The notes under the pieces are model-generated. The model made no database searches. It saw only the letters and a list, made by a program, of their open reading frames with translations, and was not told the DNA's origin. Below, one piece after another: positions 11,301-12,950 of a stretch of 12,950 nt of DNA. A program made the position numbers and the translations under genes. This DNA is from an uncultured Clostridia bacterium (lineage in GTDB: Bacteria; Bacillota; Clostridia; TANB77; CAG-508), in the NCBI GenBank assembly GCA_947628885.1, contig CANRBO010000021.1, forward strand, positions 1 through 12,950, written 5' to 3'. Positions within the stretch are counted from its first letter, which is position 1; the number at the start of each line of letters is the position of its first letter.

Positions 11301-12686
11301 TTATTCATCAAGTCCTGCCGTATAGCCTGTCGAATATGCGATTTGTAAATTAAATCCACCTGTGTAGCCGTCAACGTCGATTATTTCTCCTGCGAAAAAC
11401 AACCCTTCTACTAATTTAGATTCCATTGTTTTTGGATTAATCTCTTTTATGCTTATTCCACCTGATGTTACAATTGCTTCATTTATACTACCAAAGCTTT
11501 CTATTTCTATCTCAAAATTTTTTAATAATTTTACTAATCTTGTTCTTTCTTCTTTTGTAATTTCATTTACCTTTTTATTTTCATCAATTTTGCTTAATTC
11601 TACTACTACCGGAATTAACTTCTGTGGTAATAGGTCATTTAAACTATTTTTGAAATTTCTATTTTTTTCCTTATCAAAATCTCTTAAAATTCTTGCATTT
11701 AATTTTTCTTCTGTAAGTGCTGGTTTGAAATCAATTACTATCTTTACATTTTTGAATTCTTTATTTCGTAAATGTGCTGAACTACTTAGAATAATTGGAC
11801 CTGATAGACCAAAATGAGTAAATAACATTTCACCAAAATCTTCATATATTTTTTTATTATTTTCTAATAACTTTATTGAGACATTTTTTAAACTTAACCC
11901 CTGCAACGCTTCACATATTTTCTTTGATTTGTTTTTTGCATTTAATGCAACTAATGAAGGTTTGATTTCTGTAATTGTATGACCTAATTTTTTTGCCAAT
12001 TTATATCCGTCACCTGTTGAGCCCGTTTTAGGATAACTCAATCCCCCTGTTGCTAGAATTACTTTATCTGCTTCAAAAACTCCTTTATTGGTTTTTACTC
12101 CAATTACCCTTTGCTTTAGATTATTCTTTAGCTTTTTCTTAGAATTTGGATTGTATACTATATCATCATTTATATTCGCATTATTTACTTTATTAAAGGT
12201 TGATTCGTTTTCTTCTATTATATTTTGATTATTTAATAGTTTGCTTTCTATAGTATTTTCATATTCTTCTAAATTCTTGACTTCGACTGGTTCTACTAAA
12301 ATTTCTTCGACTTTACAATTTGTTTCAATTCTTACACCTTTTAATTTTTTTATTAGAGCTTCTAGCACATCTGATGCTTTATCACTTACTGGGAATACTC
12401 TATTTCCCCTTTCTACTTTTGTTGGTATATCTAACAATTTAATGATGTCTTCATTATTAAAATTTTGAAAAGCGCTATATAAGAACTTTCCATTGCATGG
12501 GATATTTTTTATGAATTCTGAAATATCTATTGCATTTGTTATATTGCATCTTCCTTTTCCTGTAATTAATAGCTTTTTTCCAACAGAATTCATTTTTTCT
12601 AATATTACAACATCATTTCCTGACTTTTTACTACTAATGGCGGCCAACATCCCTGCTGGACCGCCGCCTATTACAACTACTTTCAT
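11301..12686 (-). CDS. BaiN/HI0933 (YhiN) family flavoprotein oxidoreductase with Asn-rich insert
   Basis: An FAD-dependent NAD(P)H oxidoreductase of the HI0933/YhiN family. Some clostridial members (BaiN) are reported to act in reductive bile-acid dehydroxylation, but most have unknown substrates. The N-terminal FAD site is VVVIGGGPAGMLAA (about 3-16), followed by the family signature LLITGKGRCNITNA (39-52), then LATGGLSYPKTGSTGDG (about 211-227), FTHFGLSGP, and the C-terminal TGGFNLQIAYSTGYTAG. At 461 aa it exceeds the usual ~405: residues about 133-191 form an extra Asn/Glu/Lys-rich stretch between EEIL and VIGVKTNKG. The frame is intact through it. The ATG at 12686 has AAAGGA 10 bases upstream and lies 26 bases after the YnbB stop. 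Substrate cannot be inferred. Confidence 0.93.
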   Translation of the reverse strand: MKVVVIGGGPAGMLAAISSKKSGNDVVILEKMNSVGKKLLITGKGRCNITNAIDISEFIKNIPCNGKFLYSAFQNFNNEDIIKLLDIPTKVERGNRVFPVSDKASDVLEALIKKLKGVRIETNCKVEEILVEPVEVKNLEEYENTIESKLLNNQNIIEENESTFNKVNNANINDDIVYNPNSKKKLKNNLKQRVIGVKTNKGVFEADKVILATGGLSYPKTGSTGDGYKLAKKLGHTITEIKPSLVALNAKNKSKKICEALQGLSLKNVSIKLLENNKKIYEDFGEMLFTHFGLSGPIILSSSAHLRNKEFKNVKIVIDFKPALTEEKLNARILRDFDKEKNRNFKNSLNDLLPQKLIPVVVELSKIDENKKVNEITKEERTRLVKLLKNFEIEIESFGSINEAIVTSGGISIKEINPKTMESKLVEGLFFAGEIIDVDGYTGGFNLQIAYSTGYTAGLDE

Positions 12687-12712
12687 TTTTTCTATTTCCT
12701 TTAATATTACAA

Positions 12713-12950
12713 TTATTCTATATTATCTACTGCTTTCATTAGGCCTAATTTTCCATATTCATAAGTTAGTCCACCTTGTTGGAAGGCTACAAATGGGCTT
12801 CTCAATGGTCCGTCACAACTTAATTCAATTGATGAGCCTTGTGTAAATGCTCCTGCTGCCATGATTACTTGGTCTTCATAACCTGGCATATCTCCCGGTA
12901 TTGGTAGTGAGCCCGAATCTATCGGAGATCCCATTTGAATTCCTTGACAA
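12713..12950 (-). CDS. ynbB: YnbB-family PLP-dependent protein (aluminium-resistance/methionine gamma-lyase-related), C-terminal part
   Basis: The visible 78 residues are the C-terminus of the YnbB family, fold-type I PLP enzymes related to cystathionine/methionine gamma-lyases and often annotated as aluminium resistance protein. Diagnostic stretches are CQGIQMGSPIDS, DMPGYEDQVIMAAGAF and QGSSIELSCDGPLR, ending with GGLTYEYGKLGLMKAV. The frame is open to the right edge, so the start and catalytic lysine lie outside the window; the ATG at 12934 is internal. It precedes the flavoprotein gene by 26 bases and probably heads or belongs to that operon. The true substrate of the family is not established. 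Confidence 0.9.
   Translation of the reverse strand, partial: CQGIQMGSPIDSGSLPIPGDMPGYEDQVIMAAGAFTQGSSIELSCDGPLRSPFVAFQQGGLTYEYGKLGLMKAVDNIE

Noticed and set aside
1..12950. CRISPR arrays, tRNA or rRNA genes, insertion sequences, integrases
   Set aside because: None seen on either strand; no regularly spaced repeats, cloverleaf-like sequence or transposase motifs.

Overview
The window comes from a low-GC (roughly 30 percent by eye), spore-forming member of the Clostridia, probably an uncultured gut lineage. The evidence is the AT-rich composition, the strong AGGAGG-type ribosome binding sites, the canonical ylxM-ffh-rpsP-khpA-rimM-trmD order, and the sporulation genes spo0A and spoIVFB with a SpoIVFA-like partner. 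Every gene I support lies on the minus strand, so the region reads right to left.

From the right edge: the C-terminus of a YnbB-type PLP enzyme, a BaiN/HI0933-family flavoprotein with an unusual Asn-rich insert, and a YigZ/IMPACT-family protein form one run. Next comes spo0A, with a consensus sigma-A promoter and two tandem 0A-like boxes further upstream. Its reading frame is broken by one base just after the recognition helix. A repeat-containing gap and another consensus promoter lead to ftsZ, which ends right after the GTPase core and lacks the usual C-terminal peptide. A 55-aa ORF and a 65-aa tail-anchored protein follow, then a long hairpin. A SpoIVFA-like M23 protein and the intramembrane protease SpoIVFB come next; the pair probably acts in the sigma-K checkpoint.

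An accessory segment of two single-gene units separates the sporulation block from the translation operon. One encodes a 130-aa charged disordered protein. The other encodes a secreted protein with a pilin-like N-terminus fused to a formylglycine-generating-enzyme/C-type-lectin-like domain. Each has its own sigma-A promoter and intrinsic terminator.

The left 3.7 kb is the housekeeping operon ylxM-ffh-rpsP-khpA-rimM-trmD (protein targeting, ribosome and tRNA maturation). A perfect 22-bp palindrome overlaps its predicted -10 element. rplS, the usual next gene, would lie beyond the left edge.

I see no certain new multigene system. The best leads are the spo0A frameshift, the tail-less FtsZ with its small partner ORFs, the palindromic operator candidate, a three-copy noncoding repeat near the 3' ends of spo0A and spoIVFB, and the pilin/lectin-fold fusion.
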